From Chamaecyparis obtusa (lineage: Eukaryota > Streptophyta > Pinopsida > Cupressales > Cupressaceae), in assembly GCA_027943335.1 (NCBI GenBank), contig BSBK01002089.1:1325001-1389000 (forward strand): a DNA stretch of 64,000 nt, read 5' to 3'. Position numbers and translations under genes: made by a program. Positions 50,032 to 61,649 of the stretch are shown here, piece by piece; within the stretch, counting starts at the first letter, position 1, and each line of letters starts with the position of its first letter. The notes below the pieces were generated by a model. The model saw nothing but the letters and a program-made list of their open reading frames with translations. It did not search any database and was not told the DNA's origin.

Positions 50032-51400
50032 CAGCCTGAACATGAGCTATGCTATGAGCTCTTGGTGGAAGCACTATCTTATCCTGCATATGACTCCCCC
50101 AAAACCCACATGATTAACACTATTGTAGGCCATGGTTCATCCAGATACAAAAAACCTATTTTCCTATCTCCAAGACCAAATTATCCCTGATACTTTCAAC
50201 CACCATGAAAAGAGATACCTTATCTGAAATGCCTCCCGATATGTCATCATTGGTCATGATCTATACAAATGAGGTCTAGATGGTACACTAATTAGATGTT
50301 TAGAATGGGAAGAGTCTCAACGTGCATTAGAGGAAGTCCATGATGGTATTTGTGGGTCACACTCGAATAGTTTAACACTAGCTCAAAAACTTATTAGGGT
50401 TGGGTACTGTTGGCCTAAAATGGAGAAAGAGTCTATCAAATTTACTAAGAATTGTCAAAAATGCCAAGTGCATGGCAACTTAATTCATGCTCTATGGAGA
50501 GATCTAATCCCCTTTACAACGCAATGGCCTTTCCATCAATGGACATTTGATCTTATCAAGCTGATTCATTCTCATTCTTCTAATGGACATACCCATATAA
50601 TCATAGCTACAAATTATTTTACAAAATGGGTAGAAGTAGTCCCTTTGACACAAGCAACTGGAAAGAAAATAACTATGTTCATATTGAACTATATCATATG
50701 TAGATATGGGATACCTCATTCCATAATCATAGATAATAGTGGCCAATTCAAGAACAAAGACCTAGATGATTTATGTGCCAAATTTAAGATCACACAACAT
50801 TGGTCTTCTGTCTACTATCCTCAAGGGAATGGACAAGCAGAAGCTTCTAACAAGAATCTATTGAAAATCCTACACTGAACAGTTAATAAAATAGGAAGAG
50901 ACTGGCATCTCATGATCAATCCAGCTCTTTGGGTCTATAGAACAAGTATTAGAACACCTACTAGGGTTACACCTTTCACTTTAGTTTATGGGTCTGAAGC
51001 GGTAATATCTATTGAGGTCAAAATCCCATCACTAAGAATCAGAATGCATGGTCTAGTAACTGATGAAGACTACAGAATGTCTAGGTTGCAAGAACTTGAA
51101 ATACTAGATGAGCGTAGACAAGTAGCGTATGATCATCTTAGAGTATATCAGAAGAGAATGTCTAGAAGCTACAACAAGAAAGTTAGACACAGAGAATTTA
51201 AAGTTGGTGATAGAGTCTTGAGAGAAAATCCTAAAAATCAATCTCATCGAGAACGCAAGGGGAAGTTTGAACCCAATGGGCTGGGTCCCTTTGTAATCAC
51301 TTCTACTTTTGGCTCTGGTGCCTATCAACTCTCAATGACTGAAGGAGAACAGATCTGAGAACCAATCAATGTTCTCCATTTGAAGAAATTCTACGCCTAA
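50032..51400 (+). pseudogene. G2 integrase
   Basis: HHCC finger (CGSHSNS..KNCQKCQ, about 50350-50465), Asp in WTFDLIK, Asp in IIIDNSGQF (G lost), Glu in GQAEASNK, and a GPY/F module (LGPFVI). Stops at 50229, 50270, 50876 and 51356. The gene ends CCTAA at 51396-51400, as in G1. Confidence 0.86.
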
Positions 51401-51680
51401 GGCATTTAGTCTATGGTAAAATGTCCTTAAAAAATCTTAAAAATTGGAAAATGTCCTTAAAAAATGAACATCTTGGTGAAAACCTAGCAATAGGCACCTT
51501 GATGCTTCACAAAAAAATAAAAAAATATCAAAAGTACAAAAAAAAATTGAAAAAATGAAAAATACAAAAAAATGAGAAAAAGAAAAAGTGCCTTGGTGAA
51601 AACCTGGAAACAGGCACCTTGGTAGCAAAAATAGAATCTCTACCAAGATGGTGAAAACCCAGCAAATGGGTGCCACTTGT
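51401..51680 (+). repeat. Hairpin array downstream of G2 integrase
   Basis: Three copies of the G1 stem-loop: 51475-51498 (inner stem CCTA/TAGG, loop GCAA), 51595-51618 (CCTG/CAGG, loop GAAA) and 51650-51674 (CCCA/TGGG, loop GCAAA; outer GGTG/TGCC with wobble). Between the last two, CTTGGTAG (51618-51625) pairs with CTACCAAG (51640-51647), an extra 8 bp stem. Spacers are A-rich. Confidence 0.75.
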
Positions 51681-53794
51681 TCCAAAATTCTCCATCTATC
51701 AGTGCAATCTTGGTCTTTCCCAACTTTCAGTCTTGCTTTAGATTATACATGTCTCCTGGTTTGTTTCAGCATTTCTAGTTTTCAATAAGTCGGTCTATAC
51801 ACTAGTCTGCTCAAGCGTCTGTATCCTATCAATGTCCACACTTGGGGGAAATTAATTTCATATCCTATGGTCTCCCATGTATCTTAGATGTATCATATCC
51901 AGTCAGAGTCCTTTGAAGCTTCATTTGAGTCAGTTAGTCTGTCTTGTCTCCAGAAAGGATTTTGCATCTACAACAACACAATCAAACATCAAACACAAAC
52001 TGAAAACAATATATGTTGTTTCATGCTTTTATCTCCTTGTATGCTTACTGATTCACATTGAGATTTTTTCATATTATGTCCTTTCAAGCTCTTCGTTGAT
52101 GTCCTTTATAGGATTTAGAGAGTGATGACTGGGGGCATAATCTTTTCTTTGTCTTCTGCTTGTATGTGAAAATCTAACAACTTTGGATATTCTGGATTCA
52201 AATGGTATCCAACTATAAGAGCCTTTATCTCAAATTGGATGGCCATGCATACCTTGACCATTGATACTCGAAAAATTCAAGGGAGTTTGATCTAACTATT
52301 GTCTTTTTTTGAGTGATTTCTTTTTCCTATTGTGAAACACGATCTTACCTAAGGATGTCAATGATAAAGGGTCACTATGGGTAATTCACATTGGATTTAG
52401 AATGATCTCTTGACTATTTGATGTGTTTAAACCGCAAGGCATATTTTGGTCATCATGAAATTTATGTTTTGATGCTTATACAAATTGCTATATCAAAATG
52501 GACATGATATTCAATGGCGTTTATGCCTTGGTGCTATATCAAATGGCATTTATGCCTTGGTGCTTATATCTAATCCGACATTCCGAAAACAAAATTAGTA
52601 TTCATATATCCATGGTTTCCTAATCGGTGGGTGTTGTATTGATTCTTGTGCATACAAATTGATATTCATATGTCTATGGTTTCATAGCTAGTGGGCATTG
52701 TATTGATTTATCCAGTTACCTAAAAGTTCAATGATGATAACAAATCAACACATGATCAGTGACTAGGTCCTAGGTCTTAGGTTATATTTCATACTGCATG
52801 TCTCTTTGCATTTTTGCATGTTTGCATGATCTCACAATGGTTGGCTAAACTTCAATTCTTAAACAATTCTTCAAATATCTCTTGAAATCTAACAAGAGAT
52901 GAATCTCACATGGAGGTCCATCCAATGAAACAACAATTAGAGTCCTTTTTCGGGATCAAAATCAAAATCTGAGATCGTTTATATTATTCACTACTTGCAT
53001 ATTCGACCTTCAATCATCACAGAAATCCAGTATTCAACTTAACTAATTATCTTACATCAAACTATCAAAATTTCAACTTGGTTAGCCATAGTCAACTCAT
53101 GGTCAAACCTAGTCAAACTTGGTCTTCAAGGCCTCCAAATGATGCATAATGCATTTTCAAATGTGTTTAACCACTTCTCAAATCAATTAACATGCTTCTA
53201 AACTATTCAATGCTAACTTTTCTTATCAGATTTTAATTTTAATCCCGAAGGGGGTATGGTATTACACATCATTCAAAGTATGTAAATCAAAGGTGAAATC
53301 ATATCTTTCCTTAGTAATCATGACAACAACCACATCTAGTTGCTGATTCATCAAAAGTCCTCATCACTCAGGGCAAATCTATCATCGCTTGGGGCATATC
53401 AGATTCATCGAGATTCATATCAATCTGATATTCTCCTAATCTTGTAAATTGTATCAATTTTTGCAACTATCGGTTCAAATGTGTTATTTCCTTGGTTCTT
53501 CGGTAACTCAAGGGTTTAGATGTGATGCCTACATGATTTTTCTAAAGACAGTCAAGTCTGGAATCAGTCACTCACTTCCTCGTAATCATAAGGTTTAGAA
53601 TCAGGCATTTTGACGCTTTTGTTTCATTGGTTCATCGCTGTTATAGTTAACATTATCTTTGGTCATTCAGGACCTATTATCTTCATATCAAATCTTTCAA
53701 TCAGCTTTTGTCTCATATCAATTATCAATTTTGCAGTTTCATATCTCTATCAAACACAGACTATCTTTGAACCACTGTGCTTCACACAACAATT
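51681..53794 (+). other. G2 3' region
   Basis: No gene. Aligns with G1 17017-18256, then jumps at about 52941-52950 to the equivalent of G1 21382 onwards. The 3.1 kb block with the antisense PMD gene is missing. Ends in the polypurine tract (53795-53809). Confidence 0.65.
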
Positions 53795-53809
53795 CAAAGA
53801 GGGGTAAAA
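53795..53809 (+). other. Polypurine tract of G2
   Basis: AAAGAGGGGTAAAA immediately before the 3' LTR. Confidence 0.8.
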
Positions 53810-55012
53810 TGTAATACCCCAAAAATGGGCTATAAGTTCATTAATCTTCTATATCAACATATCGAACGAAATCGACATCAAAGTCCTAACCTAAGGCACA
53901 TCGGCACATCATCGAATCCTAATTGATTATCTCAAATTCTACATCGGGAAATATTCCTTGCAATATTCCTATTTATCATAATTATCTTTGATTTAATAAT
54001 TATTTGGCGATAAATCCTATTTATCCTAAAGTTTGATTAATTGAATATTCTCAGTATTTAATTAATTAGATTTAATATTGCCACTTAATTATCTAATTGA
54101 ATTTAATTATATTTATTCCTAAATTATATTATTTAATTTTTACAATAAATCCAAAATCCTATGAATAATTGATTAAATTCTTATTTAATTAATTAAAGCA
54201 AGTTGTCAATTTTTAATAATATTGTTTTTGAATAAAAGTTTCAAAATTGATTGATTAACCCATAAATCAATTGTTTTATTTTTCAAAATCAGTTAAGTTG
54301 GAAATAAATCACTTTATTATTAAATCAATTCATAAATAAATCATGCACAATCAAGAAAAGAAGACAAATATCAATTATCAATTAAAGCTAAACTCTATTT
54401 TGAGTTGAACTCTTCTTTGGCATGTTTTTGTGAGTTAAATATCCTTTATTTAAAAATAACTCAAAAATCAAGTTGAGTTATTTGAGTGATTTATGGCTTT
54501 CTTCCATGCATCCTCAAAGCCTTGGATTTCTATAAATTAAGGCTTTAGCTCTTCACAAATCATCCACAAGAATTGCATAATCACTCTGCCAAATTGGAGA
54601 CTAAAGAATCAAAGCTTCTTTGCGAATCCAAGCTTTGTGAGATCAATATTGCATAGTTTTTCATATCATATTAGTTTTTATTTGTTAGATCATTTAGCAT
54701 ATCATAGCATATCAATTTTTACATATCATAGATTTCATTTCATTTTTCATATTATTGCATCTAAAATTTTAAAAAAAAGATTAATTGCATTCATATTTCA
54801 TATCAGTTTTGCATACAAATCCTTCATTTAGGTGTCGTCAAGGTCACTGATCTTGATAATAATCTGAGAACATCATACTCACACCTATTAGAACGCATTA
54901 AATCACCTAGTTAGTTTAATTTTCATTCATTGCACGATTTCAATTTCAACTAACCTCTAATGTTTTATTGAAGTGTTGTGTCTACAGATCAGGTACAATT
55001 TTCACACACACA
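53810..55012 (+). repeat. 3' LTR of G2
   Basis: 1203 bp, TG...CA, same length as the 5' LTR, followed by ATACT (55013-55017), the second half of the target duplication. TATA-like box at about 54531. Confidence 0.93.
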
Positions 55013-56408
55013 ATACTGATGATGATGATGATGATGATGATGATGGTAATAATATATCTACTCCTCATAGTGATAATGTTGATCATGATGATAATGATAC
55101 TCCTCATAGTGATATTTCTATTACTTCCAAGAGAAATCTGAAATGGTTTAAAGATTTACTTAATGAAGGTGATGATTATATTGCTAGAATGGCTGGTCTT
55201 AGACCTAGGAGAGTTAGTTATTGTAATTATTCTTTAATGTCTTCTCTTATGATCTCTAATGATCCTCGAACCTTTTCTCAAGCTAAAAATCAACCTCATT
55301 AGTAAAATGCTATGCAAGAGGAATATGACACTTTAATTTCTAATAATACTTGGGATTTAGTTTATTTACCTCATGATAAAAATCTAGTTTCATGCAAACA
55401 GTTATATAAAACTAAGTTGAATGCCAACAATGAAATTAGTAAGTTTAAAGATAGGTTAGTAGCAAGAGGTTTCTCTTAAATTGAAGGTTTAGACTATAAT
55501 GAGACCTTTTACCCTGTTGAAAAAATGCCTACGATTAAAGTTGTTTTTTCTTTTACTTTTAAAATGAACTAGCCTATTCACCAAATGGATGTTAAAAGTT
55601 CTTTTTTAAATGGTGATTTTCATGAAGAAATCTATATGTCCCAACCTCCTAGTTTTATTAAAGAAGGTGATGAACATCTAGTATGTAAACTAAATAAATC
55701 TATTTATGGTTTAAAGTAGTCTCCTAGAAAGTTGTATTCCGAAATTAATGCTTTCTTCATTTCTCAAGGTTTTGAAAGAAGTAAAAATGATCCTAACTTG
55801 TATATCAAGCATAGTGAAGATGATATTATTATTATCATTCTTTATGTTGATGATTTGATTCTTACTTCTAGTTCCAACCATTTAATTTTTGATATTATGT
55901 TCCAAATTTTAACCAAAAAAATTAAATGATTGATTTAGGACTTTTATATTATTTCCTAGGAATGCGAATTTGGAAAACCCCTAATTGTATTTTTATTTCT
56001 CAAAGTAAATATGCTAAATATCTTCTAGATAGATTTCATACGAATGATGCTAACCATGTTTCAATTCCATGTCAATTAGGAACTAAGTTAATGATAGATA
56101 TGGAATCTCCATTTATAGATGCTACTCCTTATAGACAACAAGAACCTACACCTTTATATTGTGACAATCAAAGCGCAATAGCCTTGGCAAAGAATCTAGT
56201 TTACCATGAAAAGTCAAAGAACATTTCTCTCCACCACCAATTCATTATAAATAAAATTAAAGAAAATAAAGTGTCCCTCATCTATTTCAAGGGTGAAGAT
56301 AAAGATGCAAATATGTTTACAATGCCTCTTTCTAGAGAAAAAAATGAATTTTATTGCAAAAATTTGGGTTTGATACCCATTGATGTAATCACCCCAAGTA
56401 AAGATTAA
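55013..56408 (+). pseudogene. Copia reverse transcriptase-RNase H, second part (right arm)
   Basis: Continues the copia reading after G2: a run of Asp from the GAT repeat (55018-55045), KARLVARGF-type block as KDRLVARGFS (about 55450), [34 protein letters not shown] and YVDDLILTSSS (about 55845). The RNase H keeps YCDNQSAIALAKN and the C-terminal KFYCKNLGLI-type end, but 135 codons between the palm and RNase H are gone in frame compared with the left arm. Stops at about 55302, 55478, 55571, 55717 and 55927. Confidence 0.88.
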
Positions 56409-56414
56409 AGGGGG
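56403..56414 (+). other. Polypurine tract of the copia element
   Basis: GATTAAAGGGGG abuts the TGTTAG start of the LTR at 56415. Confidence 0.7.
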
Positions 56415-57064
56415 TGTTAGAATTTATTAATCTTGCCTTGGTTATTTTTATTTAATTTGAAGATAAACCAAGGTATCCTCCTTTTATTTATTTTAGGATA
56501 TTCCTATAGGAATCTCTACATGTAATTTTGTCCTCTAGTCCAAGTGGGAGGACAACTCATATCTTATAATTTCTTTAATAAGGATATTAGTTTTCTCCTC
56601 CTTATGAGGATCCTCACACTTGGAACACATTTAGTATGAATGTGGCACTCATACACATCGAAGTAACATGAAAACTCCTCCACTCATCTCTACTTAAGAG
56701 ATGCTTCTCCACACACTTGACACAATTTTCTCACATTTCCTACACATAATTTTCTCTCATCTTGACATATGAGTTCTCTTAGTATTTTATTGAGCTTGTT
56801 GCTCATATTATATATCTATCTCTAGGATTTTCTTACCTCATTCATAATACACAAAGGGTTTTTTCTTGAGGATAAACTTCTTCTTTTCTTTTCCCCTTTC
56901 AAAAATCTCTTGGCTCTTTATTGGGATTCTTGGGGTATTCTCATGTTTTGATGATTGATCTTGCAACTTTATCTCATATTTGGCTTATGGTAAAGTCCTT
57001 CTTGCACTTTACTTTCTTGGATTATTTTGATGAACTTATTTTTATTCTTTTAATACTTCTAACA
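56415..57064 (+). repeat. Copia 3' LTR (right arm)
   Basis: 650 bp, perfect short terminal inversion TGTTAGAA/TTCTAACA. Contains TAAGAGATGCTTCTCC and other phrases shared with 32722-33330. No 5' LTR exists in the window, so a target duplication cannot be tested. Confidence 0.87.
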
Positions 57065-57264
57065 GATGTGGAGATGAATGAAATGTTGAGAAGGGGGATT
57101 AATATTTGAATCTTTATTTTTTTTTTGAGTTTTATGTGTGATGTATGACATGATAATTGGGTTATAAAACACCTCGTAAAATAATCAATAGTTTATTTAA
57201 GGTTGAGGGATGCCTTGATGAAGGTGGAAAATAATCTTAGGATTCTTACTACCCAAAAAATGAA

Positions 57265-57760
57265 TCATATTAACTTGATTAGGTTTTTTTTGTTACAAAT
57301 TTTATCTCTAGAAGGGAGAGCCTCAAGGAAAGTGGTAATAAAGACATCCTTTGAATCTACACTATTCTCTTGAGGGGCACAAAATTTAAGAGAGGGATTA
57401 ACAATATTCATTAGTGCTTCATCTCTAAAAGGGATGCCATTTAGGTAGACCAAAGTGATATTAATTAAGGTGTTTATAATACAATTATCTTCCTCCAAAA
57501 CATCCACATAGGGGAGATATAGTTTAGAAGGAGAAATATCATTCCTAAAGAACTTATTTTTGAAACAAGTTTTGATTTAATCTTGCCCTCTGCCGAAAAA
57601 TCCTCATGTGTGGGATCAATTTTGGGATATGTTAGATTATAGTTTTGAATAAAAGGAAGAAAAATTTATCATCGTATGAATGAAAGGGAACATCTTCAAA
57701 ATCTTCAATAAAACATGAAATTGAACTAGAAAAAGAAGACAATAACTCCATTAATGAGAT
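57265..57760 (-). pseudogene. Unknown ORF remnant (right-arm copy)
   Basis: Minus-strand mirror of 32034-32589: ELLSSFSSSISCFIEDFED, then PTHEDFSAEGKIKSKL, then DVLEEDNCIINTLINITLVY. It needs the same late frame change as the left copy. Unrecognised; see the left copy. The two versions differ by scattered substitutions. Confidence 0.4.
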
Positions 57761-58120
57761 GCACTATAATCAAATAAGGTATACATAAATTATATGAATT
57801 AAAATACATACAAATCAAATTAAGATACATGAAATGTAGAGAAAATGCAGGGAAAGAAACATTTTTGTGTTTTACATGAAATGTAAAATTAAACTAGCTC
57901 ACTAGATAAATGAAATATATCAATGATATGATACATAATAAGGGTTAATAAAATGCATACAAATCAATGTAGATGTCCAAGTGGGAATTAAGATGTAAGG
58001 TGTTCAGCTCACAAGAATGTAAGGTGGGAAATATTTTTTGTTAGGATGCATGGGAAAACTAGGAAACAATGGATGTATCTCCTCTTACATTTAGAGGAAG
58101 ATGATCCTCTAGGCCTCAAT

Positions 58121-58240
58121 AGGGATGAAGCACTATGAATATTCAAATGTAATTGAAATGTTTTAGGTGTAGGACTATATAGGGATGAAGCACTATGAAT
58201 ATTCAAATGTAATTGAAATGTTTTAGGTGTAGGACTATAT
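58121..58240. repeat. Perfect 60 bp tandem duplication
   Basis: Bases 58121-58180 and 58181-58240 are identical by eye and are followed by the start of a third unit (AGGGATGAA). The left arm has a single, partly different copy near 31560-31650, so the duplication is recent and arm-specific. Confidence 0.9.
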
Positions 58241-59919
58241 AGGGATGAAAGATGAGTTTCTTCATGCATAGAAAAATCTAGAATTATCATGCAAATATCA
58301 GAAATAGAAACCAAAATGAGAGACAATAACACATGCATAAAAAATTTGAAGTAGAGATTGAGAGATTTATGGAAACTTAGTCACCCTATTAATTGGAATA
58401 GTGTGAGTGACCTTGTTCCCTATAGTTTCTAGTGAATTTCAAAAAGCTAACTATTGTGTAGAATGAGGTTTCCTAATTCAAACCTCAATTTTGGATTCAA
58501 CCTTGAAATATAAATTAAATATGCTAAAATGTAAAACATATTGATGTATATAGGTTATATCTAAGAATAAAATTTTATTATGCCTTGATGACTCAATACT
58601 CTTTCAACATGATCATAAGTGTTAATCCAATAACTTGAATTGGCAAAAATGTAGAAGGAAATCTTAAAATACATGTTTGCATGAGGGTTATTGAATCTTG
58701 TGGTAAAGAAGAATATGGTGGCACAACATGCCTTTAATGCTTGAGAACTTTAATACTTGGGAACTTGAATGTAGATGGATGATTTCTTGATTAATTTCAT
58801 TCATAAATGTTTGGATGATTATGGATATTAAAATTAATGTGGGAGACCATACAAGCTAAAATGGGGCCTACGAAGGAAAGACATTGCACAAGGATGCAAT
58901 TTACAACACTACACATGCATGTAGCATAAGGGAAATCCCGTTAGTTTTAAATAATCATTTTTATTTTGTGATATGTATGTTTATAAACTATTTTATTCAT
59001 CCTTTGATCTAGTATAGAATAACATTGACCTTGAAATCCAACAAATTAAATTAATGTTGGTTTTAAGCACCACCTATCATTTTAAGCTTTTAAATATTAG
59101 AAATAAGCTTGGGTTAAATTCAATAGTTTGAATAATATTAGTTTAGATCAACAAAGAAGAAGTTTAGAGCTATACACAAAGCTAGGTTCATTGTCTTAGA
59201 AACAAAGTTTAAAGTTGCATAGGTGATTAAATCTGAGGAATAATTAATTTTTAAAATATAAATTTTACATCTAAAATCTATCAAAATAGTATAAAAAAAA
59301 TATTGGTTAGTGTTTGTGGCATCTATTATAAGACTTCTCCTACATCATAATAGAAGTATTCAACATTTTAAATTTATGGAGTTGATTAATTTATATTTAT
59401 GATAATTATCAATTCCATCACTAACCCATATATTTGAATCTTAAAATATTTGATTTAAAGTTCTTTGTATTAAATTTATGACACAAGTTAAAATTTTAAG
59501 ATACATCTATATTTAACATATCTATTATAATTTTCTATAAATATAAATACTCAGATAAAATTTATTTTTTTTATCAAAAAATAATTTTATTTTATCATTC
59601 TCCATTTATTTCTAATACATTTATATTTTTATTTTAGGAAGACAACAATAGTCCACACGTCACCACCGTTGGGTAACCCTAGGTACATATAACTAACTTC
59701 AATAATTATAGAGGAAGAATCCAATGTTTTAGCCAACTACACCACTCATTGATAGTAAAATTGTGATTTAGCCACATAAAAGTCAAGTCTTTTTTATATA
59801 AAGATTTGATGTATTGGAACTAATATCTAATGTGTCCGGGCAAAGTTTTATATTAAATAATGATTGTATAAAACTATTTTAGGTAAAAAGTTGGTCTATT
59901 CCAAATAACATTTACATGT

Positions 59920-60320
59920 TGGAATTAATGTTTACATGTTGGGTTTATAGAAAATAACTGATGAGATGACTACGAAATGCCCAACCAACTTAATCATAGA
60001 ATATTAGATTGCTGAAAAAGCTACATAAACACCAGTATTTTATTTTCCATATATTGGAATTAATTTTTATGCATTTGATTTATAGAAGATAACTGATGAG
60101 TTGACTACGAAGTGCCCAAAAAACCTAATCACTGAATATTAGATAGCTGAAAAAGCTATATAAACACCAGTATTCTATTTTCCATATATTGGAATTAATG
60201 TTTACGTGTTGAGTTTATAGAAAATAACTGATTAGTTGACTACAAAGTGCCAAATAAACTTAAGTACAGAATATTACATAGCTGAAAAAGCTATATAAAC
60301 ACTAGTATTATATTTTCCAT
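59920..60320 (+). repeat. Three 135 bp tandem repeats with TATA-like boxes
   Basis: Units start at 59920, 60055 and 60190 (TGGAATTAAT), period exactly 135. Each contains ATAACTGAT..TTGACTACRAAGTGCC, then AGCTGAAAAAGCTAYATAAACACYAGTAT. The TATA core is CTATATAAAC in units 2 and 3 and CTACATAAAC in unit 1. A reverse-complement copy of part of the unit lies at about 80-270. Confidence 0.88.
60288..60297 (+). promoter_or_regulatory. Candidate TATA box upstream of the small gene
   Basis: GCTATATAAACAC in the last repeat unit lies about 110 bp before an ATG in fair context (CTGATGGCTTC, ATG at 60402) and upstream of the two exons at 60914-61181. Short upstream ATGs occur in between. Inference only. 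Confidence 0.35.
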
Positions 60321-60913
60321 TCAAGCTAAGAATTTCCTCTCAAGTGGATCATTTTTCACAATAAAATGGAAAGGTGTTCATAAAGGAAATGAATTAGACT
60401 GATGGCTTCAACCAGGTTAAAATATACTTCATATCTTATGTCAACTGATTTATGGACTATCGTTTCAATTTTTTTCTATTTAAAATTTTTCCTTTCTTAT
60501 AAAAATGAAAAGATTTATTCCTTACAAAATTAGGGTAATACAGAAATATTTCTAATTCAATATTAATTTGTGACTTTTTTGTTACAGTCAAGATACTCAG
60601 ATCACGAATAAAAATAAAGTTATGTCATCTTCCCACTATTATACTTTATAAAAAGTCTGTAAACTATTTTTAATTTGGCCACACTATTACAAAGAAGATG
60701 TTAAATCTTTTGATTTGGCCACTCTACTAGAACATACATATTTCTTTATTTTGCATTTAAAATGTAGTAGAAATGTGGGATCTCTCACACTGTAAATGGC
60801 TATTAGTTTTTTAACAATAGAATATTTCATTCAATCATTTATTTTTAGTCACTAGTAAGAAATCCAATTAACAAATCAAAGTATTTATTTGATAGAAATT
60901 ACATTTTTTTTAG

Positions 60914-61181
60914 TTCAAAATGAAGATCAAGATGTTAGCAATCATAACCATTATCAAATAAGGAAGATCCCTGACATGCCAAAATCCATGAGAGATTATC
61001 TGAGGCTGGCACGAATAAAAGGTATGGACCTCTAGATTTGCATTGCATATTCATTCTTTCTTGCTTCTTAATTTGCATTGCATATTCCTTTTTATTTCCT
61101 TTTAATTGTAATGTTTATTGAACTGATATAGACAACGTATATAAGAGATATCTAGAAGAACAAGCTAAAATGCAAAAATAA
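60914..61181 (+). CDS. Two candidate terminal exons of a small unknown gene
   Basis: An acceptor (TTTTTTTAG) precedes 60914. The reading then gives 35 codons including IPDMPKSMRDYLRLARIK up to AAAAG|GTATGG at 61021. After a 110 bp intron ending TGATATAG, exon 61132-61181 continues in phase as DNVYKRYLEEQAKMQK and TAA (61179-61181). The splice phases agree and the C-terminus is charged and helical-looking. I do not recognise the family. A possible first exon (ATG at 60402, ending before GTTAA at 60416) does not fit in phase directly, so an exon is missing or the gene is decayed. It could be coincidence. Confidence 0.35.
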
Positions 61182-61649
61182 TGTACTGCTATAATTTCAG
61201 ATATTGAGAAACCTTCTCTTTACAAAATTGGGTGAAACTATTCAGAACTACTATGCTGTGACTTTTATTTTATGATTTCATTTCTACTGTGAAATTTTTA
61301 CAAATTTGTGGGTAAATGGATTTGGACTCCTATTTGATTTTGTGGGATATAAATATCAATTGTTTTCTACAAAGAATTTATTGTTGTGGTCAAAATTATG
61401 ACAATTTGTCATAGTATATTGTATATTTTTACATACTTTTTACTATTATTTTAATATATTAGTTTTCTCTAAAAATAATTTATATTTTAAGTTGGATCTA
61501 TAAAGGATGAAAGAGAATATATAAGATATAAATTCTTAGGTAGAAAATGTGATCATCTTTCTTCTCCTACTTATTGTCTAGTTGTCTATATATTTTATGG
61601 TTTGCATTTTGCTAATCACTCTCAAGACTCCAGTTCTAGAGAGTAGTAT
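61182..61649. other. A+T-rich stretch, nothing recognised
   Basis: Between the candidate exons and the putative LTR I see no ORF, repeat or RNA gene. Base composition becomes clearly less A+T-rich after about 61700. Confidence 0.5.

Larger units (their letters stand above)
39776..55012 (+). mobile_element. G2: second Tat-type Gypsy, inserted in copia
   Basis: 15,237 bp, LTRs of 1203 bp each, TG...CA ends, target duplication ATACT (39771-39775 and 55013-55017). Same family as G1 in leader, gag, pol and 3' region, but without the 3.1 kb block with the antisense PMD gene, and with an intact second RNase H junction. By eye its two LTRs differ at roughly 15 sites in the first 370 bp, more than in G1, so it is the older insertion. 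Confidence 0.93.
55337..59900. repeat. Right arm of the inverted duplication
   Basis: Continuous counterpart of 34821-31186 joined to 2127-1. Left-arm length (about 5.76 kb) minus its three extra segments (about 595, 195 and 405 bp) equals this arm's 4.56 kb within a few bases. At about 58540-58560 the arm holds the uninterrupted target of the LINE (TATACATCAATATG on the minus strand). Arm sequence beyond 59900 should pair with DNA left of the window. Confidence 0.88.
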
